DNA from: DATCLS01 sp036563805
GTDB lineage: Bacteria; Actinomycetota; Acidimicrobiia; Acidimicrobiales; VFJN01
Length of the DNA stretch: 64,000 nucleotides
Assembly (NCBI GenBank): GCA_036563805.1
Contig: DATCLS010000060.1
Span: forward strand, 1 to 64,000
Direction of reading: 5' to 3'
In this document: piece by piece, positions 8,013 to 18,243 of the stretch
How the letters are laid out: every line of letters starts with the position of its first letter
Numbering within the stretch: position 1 is the first letter of the stretch
Notes under the pieces: model-generated
The model's input: only the letters and a program-made list of their open reading frames with translations
What the model was told of the DNA's origin: nothing
The model's database searches: none
Position numbers and translations under genes: made by a program

Positions 8013-9087
8013 CCGCCGAGGAGGCCCGGGGCGCCGGCGCTGCGGCCGGCGCGGGCGGCGAGCCGGTCCTCGCCGTCGAGGACCTGACCGTGCGCTTCGC
8101 CACCCGGCGGGGGACGGCCCGGGTCGTCAACGGGGTCTCGTGGTCGGTGGCCGAGGGCGAGACGCTGGCCGTCGTCGGCGAGTCGGGCAGCGGCAAGAGC
8201 GTGAGCATGCTGGCCCTGCTTGGCCTCGTGCCCCGGCCGCCCGCCACCGTGACCGGGACGGCCCGGTTCGCGGGCCAGGACCTCATCGCCCTGCCCGAGG
8301 AGGCCCTGCGCAAGGTCCGGGGCCCGGGGATCGGCATGGTGTTCCAGGACCCGATGACGTCGCTCAACCCGGTCCTCACGATCGGCCGCCAGCTCACCGA
8401 GGGCATGGAGGTCCACCTCGGGCTCGACCGGAAGGCGGCCGACGACCGGGCCGCCGAGCTGCTCGATCTGGTCGGCATCGCCTCGCCCCGCGAGCGGCTG
8501 GCCTCCTACCCCCACGAGCTGTCGGGCGGCATGCGCCAACGGGTGATGCTGGCCATCGCCCTGTCGTGCCGGCCGCGGGTGCTCGTGGCCGACGAGGCGA
8601 CCACCGCGCTCGACGTCACGATCCAGGCCCAGATCGCCGAGCTGGTGGCCGAGCTGCAGGACGAGCTGGGCATGGCCGTCGTGTGGATCACCCACGACCT
8701 CGGCGTCGTCGCCGGCATCGCCGATCGGGTGGCGGTCATGTACGCCGGGCGCATCGTCGAGGAGGGCCCGGTCGACGCCGTGTACGCCGCGCCGGCCCAC
8801 CCCTACACCCAGGGGCTGCTCGACTCGCTGCCGGTGCTCGGCCGGCCGCGGGCCTCGCTGGCCGCCATCCCCGGGCTGCCGCCCGACCCGGCGGCGCTGC
8901 CGCCGGGCTGCGCCTTCCACCCCCGGTGCCCGATCCGAGGCGACGAGCGGTGCGCCACCGAGGTGCCGCCGCTCCGCCCGGTGGGCGCCGACGGCCACCG
9001 GGCCGCCGTCTTCTACGACGCCGTCGCCGCCCGGGGCGGGGAGGCGACGGACGCGATCGAGCGCGGCGCCGGGACCGGAGGCGGCGC

Positions 9088-9091
<4 letters not shown>
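8009..9091 (+). CDS. ABC importer ATP-binding protein, DppD/OppD type
   Basis: 360 residues from ATG 8009, chosen because it overlaps the permease stop by 4 nt. It has Walker A GESGSGKS, ABC signature LSGGMRQRV, Walker B VLVADEATTALD and the switch-histidine region WITHDLGVVAG. The C-terminal oligopeptide-transporter extension holds cysteines (GCAFHPRCP ... RC), as in family members reported to bind an Fe-S cluster. It drives import by ATP hydrolysis together with the next ATPase. Confidence 0.94.
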
Positions 9092-10158
<1,067 letters not shown>

Positions 10159-10210
10159 CCCCGCGCCGGCGAACCGGCGAACGGTCGGGCGCCCGGGTTG
10201 TCCCCGCCGG

Positions 10211-13204
10211 TCAGCCCGAGGCCACGGGCCGGTCGGGCCGGGCCATGGGGGCGGCGCCCAGGGCGGCCAGGAGCTGCTCGCCGTCGGCCCGCTCGTCGCC
10301 GCCGGCCAGGACGAGCGTGCGGGCCAGCTGGTAGCGGCACCCGGCCGCCTCCAGCGCCCGGGCCGCGGCCAGCAGGCCGGCGCGGTCGCCGGCGTGGAGC
10401 GCGGCGGCCCGCTCGACCAGCGGGCCGGCCACCGGGTTGCCGGCCACGACGGCCCGGGCCCGGGCGAGGCGCTCGGCGGCGTCGTCGGCGTCGGCCAGCA
10501 CCCCCGCCTCGGCCCACAGGGCCGTGTACCACGGGCGCCACAGGCCGCTGTTCCAGCTCGTGAACGTGTCGGGGTCGGTCTCCAGGGCCGCCACCGCCTC
10601 GGCGTAGCGGCCCAGGTGGAGCAGCACGTGGGCGTCGAGCACCGGCGTCCAGGCGTTGCACTTGAAGTTGTGCCTGGCGACCCCGGTCCGCAGCTCCTGG
10701 GCGATCGCCGACCATTCGGCCCGGTCGGCCTCGTCGCCCCGGAGGCCGAACACCATGCCGGCGGCCGCCGCCCCCACGGCCAGCGACGCGATCGTGGGCC
10801 GGCCGACCCGCTCCCAGTCGCGCCGGAACCGCTCGGCCCGCGCCGGCACCCGGTCCCAGTCGCCGGTCAGGGCCTCGACGATCAGCAGTCGCATGGCGCC
10901 CAGATGCCCCTCGCGGAACTCCGGGAGCCGGCGCGCCTGGGCGGCGAAGTCGCGGGCTGCAGCCAGCTGGCCGGCGGCCAGGTGGGTCTCGGCCGCCATG
11001 TGGTAGCCGTCGTGCAGCTCGAAACCGAGGTCGACGTGCGACGGCAGCCGGCTCAGCAGCTCCATGCGGCGTCGGGTCGTGGCCGTCGCCTCGGCCATCT
11101 CCGACCGGGCGGTGTACGTGACCGTGAGGGCGTCGAGGGCCGCGCTCTCGATCAGCGGCTCGCCCGCCGCCCGGGCGTCGGCGACGACCCGCTGGGCCAG
11201 CTCGCGGGCCTCGCCCGTGGACTCGTCGCGGCCGAAGGCTTCGGCGATCGCCACCGCCACCTCGGCCACCGGGTCGCCGGCCGCCAGCCGGCGGGCCTCG
11301 GCCAGCTGCTCGTCCACGTCGACCGGCGGCGGGAACCGGCGCATGATGCCGGGTCCCCGGTTGATCAGCATGGCCAGCAGCGCCAGGTCGCGGGCGGCGG
11401 TCGGGCCGTCGCCGGTGGCCAGGTAGGCGTCGGCAGCCTTCCGGTACAGCGTCACGGCCTCGTCGCCCGCCTGGCGACAGGCGGCGGCGTTGGCCGCGTG
11501 GTGCAGGGCCTCGGCGGCCGGGCGGCCGGCGGCCAACTCGGCCGCCTCCTCGTAGCGGTGCTGGGCTTCGCGGAGCAGTCCCCGCCGGTAGGCGAGGCCG
11601 GCCAGCGCCAGGGCCAGCTCGTGGGCGTCGCGCCGGCGCTCGGGCCGGCCGCGCGCCCACCCCAGCGCGGCCCGGATGTCGGCCGCCACCGCGTCGAACT
11701 CCGCCCACCAGCCGTCGTCGGTCCAGGCCTCGGGCCCGGTGCCGGCCTGGGAGAGAGCGCCCAGCCGGTCGGCGACCGACGCGGCCCAGCGCAGATGGCG
11801 CTCGCGCACGGCGTCGCCCTCGCCGGCCTCGTCCAGCCGGTCGACGCCGTACTGGCGGATCGACTCCAGCACCCGGTAGCACGTGGCGGGCGGGCCGGGG
11901 ACGACCGTGACCAGGCTCTGCTCGGCCAGGCGGGCCAGGGCGTCGGCCACGGCCTCGACGCTGGACGCTACCGGCGCGAACCCGGCCACCACCGCCGCCT
12001 CCTCGACGGTGAACGACGACGCGAACACGGCCAGCCGCCGCAGCAAAGCCTGGTCGGCCGGCTCGGCCAGCTCGTAGCTCCAGTCGAGCGTGGCGCGCAG
12101 GGACCGGTGGCGCTCGTCGAGCCGCGACCCGCCGGCCAGCAGGCGCAGGCGGTCGGCCAACCCGGCCTCCAGCCCGTCGAGGCCGAGCGACGGGAGCCGG
12201 GCCGCAGCCAGCTCGATGGCCAGCGCCATGCCGTCGAGCGCCCGGCAGATGGCGGTCACCCGCCGGCGCTCGGCGCCGTCGACCGTGGCCCCCACGGCCG
12301 CCGCTCGGGCCAGGAACAGCGCCTCGGCGTCGCCCAGCCCGTCGCCCGCCCCGTCCGCCCCGTCGGAGCCGTCACCGTCCGCGGCACCGCCGTCCGGGGC
12401 ACGGGCGCCGCCGCGGCGGGCGCCGCCAGCCGCGACGTCGCCCGCGCCGTCCGACCCCACCGACAGGCCGGGCACCGGGAACACCCGCTCGAACGGGACG
12501 ACCAGGCGGGCCCGGCTCGTCGCCAGCACGGTCACGCGGGGGCACCGGGCCAGCAGCCGCTCGACGAAGACGGCTGCGCCGTCGACGAGGTGCTCGCAGT
12601 TGTCGAGCACCAGCAGGACCTCGCGGTCGGCCAGCGCCGCCTCGACCATCTCGGCCGCCGGCCGGGCCGACGTGCCGCCCAGGCCGAGCACCGCGGCCAC
12701 CGCCGGGGCGATCATCGCCGGGTCGGTGACCGGCACCAGGTCGACGTACCAGACGCCGCCGGCGTAGCGGCCGGCCAGGTCGGCGGCCACCGCCAGCGCC
12801 AGGCGGGTCTTGCCCACGCCGCCCGGGCCGACGGCCGTGACGAGCCGGTCCTCGCCCAACGCCGCCGCCAGAGCGGCCCGCTCGGCGGCCCGCCCCACGA
12901 ACGAGGTGAGCGGCGCCGGCAGCACCGGGGGCGCCGCCGCCTCCTCGGTCGCGGCCGCCGCGCCCCGGTCCCCGGCCGCGCCGCGGAGCTCGGGGCCGAG
13001 CTCGGCGGCCAGCTGGGCGAGCGCCCGCCGGTCGGACACCCCCAGCTTGCGCAGTAGCGACGACACGTGGCTCTCGACCGTGCGGACCGAGATGACGAGG
13101 CGGGCCGCGATCTCGGCGTTGGTCAGGCGCTCGCCGAGCGCGGCCAGGATCTCGGCCTCGCGGGCCGAGACGCCGGCGGCGGAGAGGACCTGTGACGCGG
13201 GCAC
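10211..13204 (-). CDS. STAND-type regulator: N-terminal LuxR HTH, NB-ARC ATPase, TPR region
   Basis: 997 residues from GTG 13204; the open frame continues upstream but that part lacks coding character. Residues about 10-65 are a LuxR-type helix-turn-helix (VSAREAEILAALGERLTNAE, with ISVRTVESHVSSLLRKLGV). An NB-ARC ATPase follows: P-loop GPGGVGKTRLAL, Walker B EVLLVLDNCEHLVDGA and ATSRARL. A Gly/Asp/Ala-rich insertion (nt about 12320-12470) interrupts it. The C-terminal 600 residues are helical TPR-like repeats. In classic LAL regulators the LuxR domain is C-terminal; here it is first, as in SARP/AfsR layouts. The start region carries an 11-bp-phased TCCGTGG array that is a plausible binding site. 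The signal it senses is unknown. Confidence 0.85.
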   Translation of the reverse strand: MPASQVLSAAGVSAREAEILAALGERLTNAEIAARLVISVRTVESHVSSLLRKLGVSDRRALAQLAAELGPELRGAAGDRGAAAATEEAAAPPVLPAPLTSFVGRAAERAALAAALGEDRLVTAVGPGGVGKTRLALAVAADLAGRYAGGVWYVDLVPVTDPAMIAPAVAAVLGLGGTSARPAAEMVEAALADREVLLVLDNCEHLVDGAAVFVERLLARCPRVTVLATSRARLVVPFERVFPVPGLSVGSDGAGDVAAGGARRGGARAPDGGAADGDGSDGADGAGDGLGDAEALFLARAAAVGATVDGAERRRVTAICRALDGMALAIELAAARLPSLGLDGLEAGLADRLRLLAGGSRLDERHRSLRATLDWSYELAEPADQALLRRLAVFASSFTVEEAAVVAGFAPVASSVEAVADALARLAEQSLVTVVPGPPATCYRVLESIRQYGVDRLDEAGEGDAVRERHLRWAASVADRLGALSQAGTGPEAWTDDGWWAEFDAVAADIRAALGWARGRPERRRDAHELALALAGLAYRRGLLREAQHRYEEAAELAAGRPAAEALHHAANAAACRQAGDEAVTLYRKAADAYLATGDGPTAARDLALLAMLINRGPGIMRRFPPPVDVDEQLAEARRLAAGDPVAEVAVAIAEAFGRDESTGEARELAQRVVADARAAGEPLIESAALDALTVTYTARSEMAEATATTRRRMELLSRLPSHVDLGFELHDGYHMAAETHLAAGQLAAARDFAAQARRLPEFREGHLGAMRLLIVEALTGDWDRVPARAERFRRDWERVGRPTIASLAVGAAAAGMVFGLRGDEADRAEWSAIAQELRTGVARHNFKCNAWTPVLDAHVLLHLGRYAEAVAALETDPDTFTSWNSGLWRPWYTALWAEAGVLADADDAAERLARARAVVAGNPVAGPLVERAAALHAGDRAGLLAAARALEAAGCRYQLARTLVLAGGDERADGEQLLAALGAAPMARPDRPVASG

Positions 13205-13256
13205 CAAAGGGAGTCTGCCGCAGCACGGCCCGGAACCCCACGGACTTCCGGGCGCG

Positions 13257-13307
13257 TCCGTGCCCCGCCCGGGCCGTTTCCGTGGGGAATCCGTGGTGGT
13301 TCCGTGG
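13257..13307. promoter_or_regulatory. Array of TCCGTGG heptamers with 11-bp spacing
   Basis: Exact TCCGTGG copies start at 13279, 13290 and 13301, a near copy TCCGTGC starts at 13257, and a weak match (CCCGGGC) sits at 13268, so all five fall on one 11-bp register. Heptamer direct repeats with 11-bp period are the known form of SARP/AfsR operators. The array lies between the divergent STAND regulator (13204) and a mini-protein gene (13352). Confidence 0.75.
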
Positions 13308-13351
13308 TGAGCACGGATGTGCCAGGGGCCGTCCGGGCGGACCATGACGGC

Positions 13352-13498
13352 ATGGACTTCACGACGATCTCCGCACTGACCTTCGACCGGCAGCGGAACC
13401 TGCGCCGGGACGCCGACCTCGTCCGTCGCGGCCGCCGCGCCCGCCGGAGTAGGGCCGCGCTCCGCGACCGCGAGCGCTCCCCCGCCGACACCCGCTGA
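13352..13498 (+). CDS. Small basic protein, related to the product of 53737-53865
   Basis: 48 residues from ATG 13352. It opens MDFTTISALTFDRQRN, then LRRDADLVRRGRRARR, and is strongly basic in its C-terminal half. The mini-protein at 53737-53865 shares the plan (MDxT at the start, Q/N-LRRDA in the middle, Arg-rich tail). Both are divergent from a regulator gene. No Shine-Dalgarno is obvious, so existence rests on the paralogue and position. Function unknown; it may bind nucleic acid or be a small adaptor. Confidence 0.5.
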   Translation: MDFTTISALTFDRQRNLRRDADLVRRGRRARRSRAALRDRERSPADTR

Positions 13499-13564
13499 CG
13501 GCGCGGCCCACAAGGGCCGGACCGGGCCTAGTCTCGGGTGATCCCCTTCTCCCGAGGCTGAGCC

Positions 13565-14443
13565 ATGACACAGTTCCCCCCGAGCGACCCGGCCCTCGGA
13601 GGCTGGTCCCCCACCCCGGGCCAGGCCGGGTGGCAGCCCGACCCGACGGGTCGGCACCAGCACCGCTACTGGGACGGGGCGAAGTGGACCGACCACGTCG
13701 CCGACCACGGGCACGAGTCGGTCGACGCCTTCTCGGGCCCGGCCGGCGGTGCGCCGACCGCCGGCGCGCCCACGGTCGTCGAGGCGGCCGCTCCCCCGAC
13801 CACCCCGTACGGCACGCCGGTAGGCGACGCGCCCTACGGCGGGCCGCCGCCGGCCGGCGGCCCCTACGCCGGGGCGGCGCCCGGCACCGGGCCCCACGGC
13901 GGCGCGCCCGGCGGCGATCCGTATGGCGGTGGCCCGTACGGCGCGCCCCCGTCCCGGCCGCCGCGGTCCGGCCCGTCGCCGGCCCTGCTCGTCACCGTGG
14001 GGGTGCTGCTGCTGGCCGTGATCGTCGGCGTGGCCGTCATCGTGGCGAGCGGCGGCGATGACGACGACGGCGACGGCGAGACGGCTGCCTCCACGACCAC
14101 TACCGAGGGCACGACCACCACCGAGCCGTCGACCACGACGACCACCATCGAGACGACGGGGGGTTCCAACCAGCCCACCGGCCAGCTGAGCGACGACATC
14201 CTGGTCGACGCCCTGGCCACTGGCGTCCTCCAGAGCGGCGGCGACGTCCTCACCGAGGACCAGGCCGTCTGCATCGCCGAGCAGATGGTCGACACGCTCG
14301 GCCGCGACCGCATCCTCGAGATCAGCGGGCAGGGCGGCAACGCCTTCGCCAACCTGACCACCGACGAGCAGATCGCGGTCACCGACGCCATGCTCGAGTG
14401 CGTCGACGCCGAGACGCTGGCCGAGATCGGCGGGGGCAACTAG
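13565..14443 (+). CDS. DUF2510 membrane protein with C-terminal cysteine-pair domain
   Basis: 292 residues, with GAGG before the ATG and a possible -10 TAGTCT at 13529-13534. An N-terminal DUF2510 motif (GWQPDPTGRHQHRYWDG then AKWTDHV) is followed by a Gly/Pro/Tyr-rich region, a membrane helix (LLVTVGVLLLAVIVGVAVIV, residues about 140-160) and a Thr-rich linker (TTTTEGTTTTEPSTTTTT). The extracellular domain has LTEDQAVCIAEQMVDTLG and a second Cys in MLECVDAE. That domain aligns clearly with the end of the first gene in the window (TEEQADCLAQGMYDVLG). DUF2510 is thought to be cytoplasmic here; function unknown. Confidence 0.85.
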   Translation: MTQFPPSDPALGGWSPTPGQAGWQPDPTGRHQHRYWDGAKWTDHVADHGHESVDAFSGPAGGAPTAGAPTVVEAAAPPTTPYGTPVGDAPYGGPPPAGGPYAGAAPGTGPHGGAPGGDPYGGGPYGAPPSRPPRSGPSPALLVTVGVLLLAVIVGVAVIVASGGDDDDGDGETAASTTTTEGTTTTEPSTTTTTIETTGGSNQPTGQLSDDILVDALATGVLQSGGDVLTEDQAVCIAEQMVDTLGRDRILEISGQGGNAFANLTTDEQIAVTDAMLECVDAETLAEIGGGN

Positions 14444-14518
14444 GGCGCGTCCCAGCCCTGCCCGCCCGCCGGCGACGCATCGGCGCCGGGGGCGGGGTCG
14501 GGCGCCGGCCGGGCCGGG

Positions 14519-17074
14519 TCAGGCCTCGGCGGCCAGCGTGACGTCGACCGAGAACGACGTGCCCTCGACGGTGGTCAGCTCGGCGATGTGGCCGGCGCTG
14601 CGGACGTCCTGCTCGGCTTGGGCCAACTGGGCCAGGCGCGCCGGCGTGTCGGTGACGACGACGCGGTCGACGGCGCTGGCCATCGACCGTTTGGCCTCGC
14701 TCTTGGCCTTGCGGACCGTGCTCAGGACCTCGCCGGCCACGGTGAGGACGGCGCGGTCGGCGTCGCCACCGACCGCCGACCGCAGCTCGTCGCCCGTGGG
14801 CCACGACGACCGGTGGATCGAGCCCTCCTGCCACCACGACCAGACCTCTTCGGTGACGAACGGCAGGAACGGGGCGAACAGCTTGAGCTGCGTCCGCAGC
14901 GCCAAGCCGAGGGCGGCCCGGGCCGACGCCTGGCCCGCCTCGCCCGACGACCCGTAGGCCCGGTTCTTGACCAGCTCGAGGTAGTTGTCACAAAAGGTCC
15001 AGAAGAAGGCCTCGGTCCGCTCGAGGGCCCGGGCGTAGTCGAACTTGTCGAACGCGGCCGTGGCCTCGTCGACGACGCCGGCCAGCGCGGTGAGCATCGA
15101 GCGGTCGAGCGGGTCGGTGACCTCGCCGCTCGTGGTCGACTCGAGGTTGCCGAGCGCCAGCTTCGAGGCGTTGAGCAGCTTGATGGCCAGCTTGCGGCCG
15201 ATCTTCATCTGGCCCTGGTCGAGCGCCAGATCCATGCCGGGGCGCCCGCCGGCGGCCCAGTAGCGGATGGCGTCGGCGCCGAAGCGCTCGATGAGGCGGT
15301 TGGGGTCGTCGGGGGCGTTGCCGGCCGACTTGGACAGCTTCTTGCGGTCGGGGTCGAAGACGAAGCCCGAGATCGTGGCGTTGTGCCACGGCAGCGTGTC
15401 GTGCTCGTAGTGCGAGCGGACGATCGTGTAGAAGAGCCAGGTCCTGATGATCTCGTGGGCCTGGGGCCGCATGTCCATCGGGAACGTGCGGGCGAACAGG
15501 TCGGGGTCGTCGACCCAGCCGGTGACGATCTGGGGCGTCAGCGACGACGTCGCCCACGTGTCCATCACGTCGGGATCGGCCGCGAACCCGCCCGGCTGGT
15601 TGCGCTGCTCCTCGGTGTAGCCGGCGGGGACGTCGGTCGTGGGGTCGACGGGGAGGTCGTCCTCGTCGGCCAGGATCGGCGACAGGTAGTCGACCGTGCC
15701 GTCCTCGTCGATCGGGTACCAGGCCGGGAACGGCACGCCGAAGAACCGCTGGCGGGTGATGTTCCAGTCGCCCTGGAGGCCGTTGACCCAGTTCTCGTAG
15801 CGGACCCGCATGAACTCGGGCCACCAGGCCAGCTCCTTGCCCCGGGTGAGCATGGCCTCCTTGTCGGGATAGCGGATGAACCACTGGTGGGACGTGACGA
15901 TCTCGAGCGGCCGCGTCCCGTTCTCCCAGAACTTGACCGGGTGCTTGATCGGCCGCGGCTCGCCCTCCATCACCCCGGCCTCGCCCAGCAGCTCGACGAT
16001 CCGGGTCTGGGCCTGCTTGACCGTCTTGCCGGCCAGCTCGTCGTAGTAGGCCTGGGCCTTGTCGGGGTCGGTGGACTCCCACCCCGGCGAGCCCCAGGTG
16101 ACCGGCCGCAGCCGCCCGTCGCGCTGGACGATGGCCCGGACGGGCAGGCCCAGCTCACGCCACCACGTGACGTCGGTGGTGTCGCCGAACGTGCAGATCA
16201 TGGCGATGCCGGTGCCCTTCTCGGGGTCGGCCAGCTCGTGGGCGACGATCGGGACCTCGACCCCGAACAGCGGTGTGCGGGCGGTGCGCCCGAACAGCGG
16301 ACGGTAGCGGTCGTCGTCGGGGTGGGCGACGAGGGCGACGCAGGCCGGCAGCAGCTCGGGCCGGGTGGTGTCGATCGGCAGCGTGTCGCCGTCGGGCCCG
16401 GTGAACAGCAGCTTGTGGTAGGCGCCGGGCAGCTCGCGGTCCTCGAGCTCGGCCTGGGCGACCGCGGTGCGGAAGTCGACGTCCCACAGCGTGGGCGACT
16501 CGGCCCGGTAGGCCAGGCCGCGCCGCAGCAGGCGCAGGAAGCTGCGCTGGCTCGCCCGAGTGGCCCGGGGGCCGATCGTCCGGTAGGTCTGCGTCCAGTC
16601 GACCGACAGGCCGATCGTCGACCACAGCTCGAAGTAGCTCTGCTCGAGCTGCTCGACGACCTGGCCGCACAGCTCGACGAAGTTGGGCCGGCTGACCGGG
16701 ATCGGCTTGTCCTTCTTGCCGACCTTCTCGGGCGGCCGGAAGTCGGGGTCGTAGGGCAGCGACGGGTCGCAGCGCGTGCCCGTCAGCAGCTGGACCCGGC
16801 GCTCGACGTTGAGGCCGTTGTCGTCCCACCCCATGGGGTAGAAGACCTCGCGGCCGCGCATCCGCTGGTAGCGGGCGATGAAGTCGGTGTGGGTGTAGGA
16901 GCACACGTGCCCTGGGTGCAGGGTCCCCGACACGGTGGGCGGCGGCGTGTCGATCGAGAAGACCTCGTCGCGGGACTTCGTCCGGTCGAAGCGGTAGGTG
17001 CCGTCGGCCTCCCACCGGGCGCGCCAGCGGGCCTCCAGGCCGTCCAAGCTGGGCTTGTTGGGGATCGTGCTCAC
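14519..17074 (-). CDS. valS: Valyl-tRNA synthetase
   Basis: 851 residues, class Ia aminoacyl-tRNA synthetase that charges tRNA-Val. It has the HIGH-type signature in TVSGTLHPGHVCSYTHTD (residues 48-65) and the KMSKS-type loop RKKLSKSAGN near residue 580. The editing domain lies between them (TTRPELLPACVALVAHPDD), and there is a helical anticodon-binding C-terminus. The start GTG at 17074 is preceded at 6 nt by TACCCT, a leaderless-type promoter. It is transcribed alone, divergent from the sulfotransferase gene. Confidence 0.96.
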   Translation of the reverse strand: MSTIPNKPSLDGLEARWRARWEADGTYRFDRTKSRDEVFSIDTPPPTVSGTLHPGHVCSYTHTDFIARYQRMRGREVFYPMGWDDNGLNVERRVQLLTGTRCDPSLPYDPDFRPPEKVGKKDKPIPVSRPNFVELCGQVVEQLEQSYFELWSTIGLSVDWTQTYRTIGPRATRASQRSFLRLLRRGLAYRAESPTLWDVDFRTAVAQAELEDRELPGAYHKLLFTGPDGDTLPIDTTRPELLPACVALVAHPDDDRYRPLFGRTARTPLFGVEVPIVAHELADPEKGTGIAMICTFGDTTDVTWWRELGLPVRAIVQRDGRLRPVTWGSPGWESTDPDKAQAYYDELAGKTVKQAQTRIVELLGEAGVMEGEPRPIKHPVKFWENGTRPLEIVTSHQWFIRYPDKEAMLTRGKELAWWPEFMRVRYENWVNGLQGDWNITRQRFFGVPFPAWYPIDEDGTVDYLSPILADEDDLPVDPTTDVPAGYTEEQRNQPGGFAADPDVMDTWATSSLTPQIVTGWVDDPDLFARTFPMDMRPQAHEIIRTWLFYTIVRSHYEHDTLPWHNATISGFVFDPDRKKLSKSAGNAPDDPNRLIERFGADAIRYWAAGGRPGMDLALDQGQMKIGRKLAIKLLNASKLALGNLESTTSGEVTDPLDRSMLTALAGVVDEATAAFDKFDYARALERTEAFFWTFCDNYLELVKNRAYGSSGEAGQASARAALGLALRTQLKLFAPFLPFVTEEVWSWWQEGSIHRSSWPTGDELRSAVGGDADRAVLTVAGEVLSTVRKAKSEAKRSMASAVDRVVVTDTPARLAQLAQAEQDVRSAGHIAELTTVEGTSFSVDVTLAAEA

Positions 17075-17080
17075 GGCTCA

Positions 17081-17086
17081 AGGGTA
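17081..17086 (-). promoter_or_regulatory. -10 element of a probable leaderless promoter for valS
   Basis: On the minus strand TACCCT is followed by 6 nt (TGAGCC) and the GTG start. Confidence 0.5.
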
Positions 17087-17237
17087 GTGAGGCCCGCGAG
17101 GCCTCCGGAAACGGCTTCCGGGCCTGCGCCGATGCGGCGCGGCGCCATGACGGCCGCGGCGTGACAGAGGACCCGTTTCAAAGCGCGGAGCGGCGGGTAC
17201 CCGACCCGCGGCACCCCGAGCGAGGGGGGAGGCACCC

Positions 17238-18188
17238 ATGATCCGTCCCTTCCGTCCCGAGGCGTTCTCTCTGGACGACGCCGAGGACCGCCTGGTCTGG
17301 ATCTTCGGCTCGTCGCGCAGCGGCAGCACCTGGCTGCTGCGCATGCTCGCCATGGTCGACCGGATCGTCCCCATCGACGACCCCCACCTCGGCCACCACC
17401 TCGGTGTGTGGCGCCCCATCGCGCTGGCCTGGGCGGCGGCCGAGCACCCGCCCGAGCTGACCACGCTCGACCGGGTCAAGCACGACAAGGACAGCTACTT
17501 CTTCAGCGAGCGCTACCGCGACGCCTGGGCGCCGGCGCTGCGCCGCCTGATCGTCGAGCGGTTCGACGCCGAGGCCCGCGACCGCCTGGCCGTGGCCGGC
17601 GCCGCCGGGCCGCCGGCCGTCGTCGTGAAGGAGCCCGGCTCGCACGTGGCCGACCACGTCATGGACCTGTTCCCCGGGTCGCGGGTCATCTTCCTGCTGC
17701 GGGACGGGCGCGACGTGGTCGACTCGTGGCTGGCCGCCTACCGACCCGGCTCGTGGGCGCTCGACGAGGGGGCGTTCCCCGCCACGCCGGAGGGGCGGGA
17801 GTCGCTGGTGCGCTGGCAGTCGGCGGTGTGGGCGTTCCGCACCGACGTGGTGCAGCGGACGTTCGAGCGCCTGCCGCCGGAGCGACGCGTGCTCGTCCGC
17901 TACGAGGACCTGGTGGCCGACCCCGTGCGCCAGCTGGAGCGGATCGGCGAGGTGCTGCCCGTGCCCAGCCCCCGGCGGGCGCTGGCGGCCGCGGCCGCCG
18001 CCCACGACTACGAGCGGGTGCCGCCGTCCGACAAGGGCCAGGACAAGTTCATCCGCTCGGCCCAGCCCGGCGGCTGGCGGACCAACATGACCGCGGCCGA
18101 GCAGCGGATCATGCACGAGGTGATGGGCGCCAAGCTCGCCGAGCTGGGCTACGCCGAGCCCGAGGCGACCGGCTCGGGCCTCCGATAG
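17238..18188 (+). CDS. Sulfotransferase family protein
   Basis: 316 residues. It would transfer a sulfuryl group from PAPS to an acceptor that cannot be named. The 5'-phosphosulfate loop FGSSRSGSTWLLRML is at residues 23-37, and the 3'-phosphate motif VIFLLRDGRDVVDSW is near 150. Further on, YEDLVADP and the C-terminal substrate-loop region with DKGQDKFIRSAQPGGWR fit the family. A strong Shine-Dalgarno (GGGGGGAGG) precedes the ATG. No PAPS-synthesis gene is nearby. It is followed by two 14-bp-spaced copies of CCGATAGTCGT at the stop. Confidence 0.88.
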   Translation: MIRPFRPEAFSLDDAEDRLVWIFGSSRSGSTWLLRMLAMVDRIVPIDDPHLGHHLGVWRPIALAWAAAEHPPELTTLDRVKHDKDSYFFSERYRDAWAPALRRLIVERFDAEARDRLAVAGAAGPPAVVVKEPGSHVADHVMDLFPGSRVIFLLRDGRDVVDSWLAAYRPGSWALDEGAFPATPEGRESLVRWQSAVWAFRTDVVQRTFERLPPERRVLVRYEDLVADPVRQLERIGEVLPVPSPRRALAAAAAAHDYERVPPSDKGQDKFIRSAQPGGWRTNMTAAEQRIMHEVMGAKLAELGYAEPEATGSGLR

Positions 18189-18229
18189 TCGTCCGCCGAT
18201 AGTCGTTCTGCCCCCGACCCCCCGACCGC

Positions 18230-18235
18230 TACCCT
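18230..18235 (+). promoter_or_regulatory. -10 element of a probable leaderless promoter for cysS
   Basis: TACCCT, then 8 nt, then the ATG at 18244; no Shine-Dalgarno in between. Confidence 0.5.
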
Positions 18236-18243
18236 CGCTGGCC

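Noticed and set aside
13205..13897. N-terminal extension of the STAND regulator by 231 residues
   Set aside because: It would run over the phased repeat array, the divergent mini-protein and the start of the DUF2510 gene, and it has no domain; GTG 13204 sits just before the HTH.
18182..18207. Repeated CCGATAGTCGT as an attachment or recombination site
   Set aside because: Two 11-bp copies at the sulfotransferase stop look like a small duplication; no integrase or element boundary nearby.
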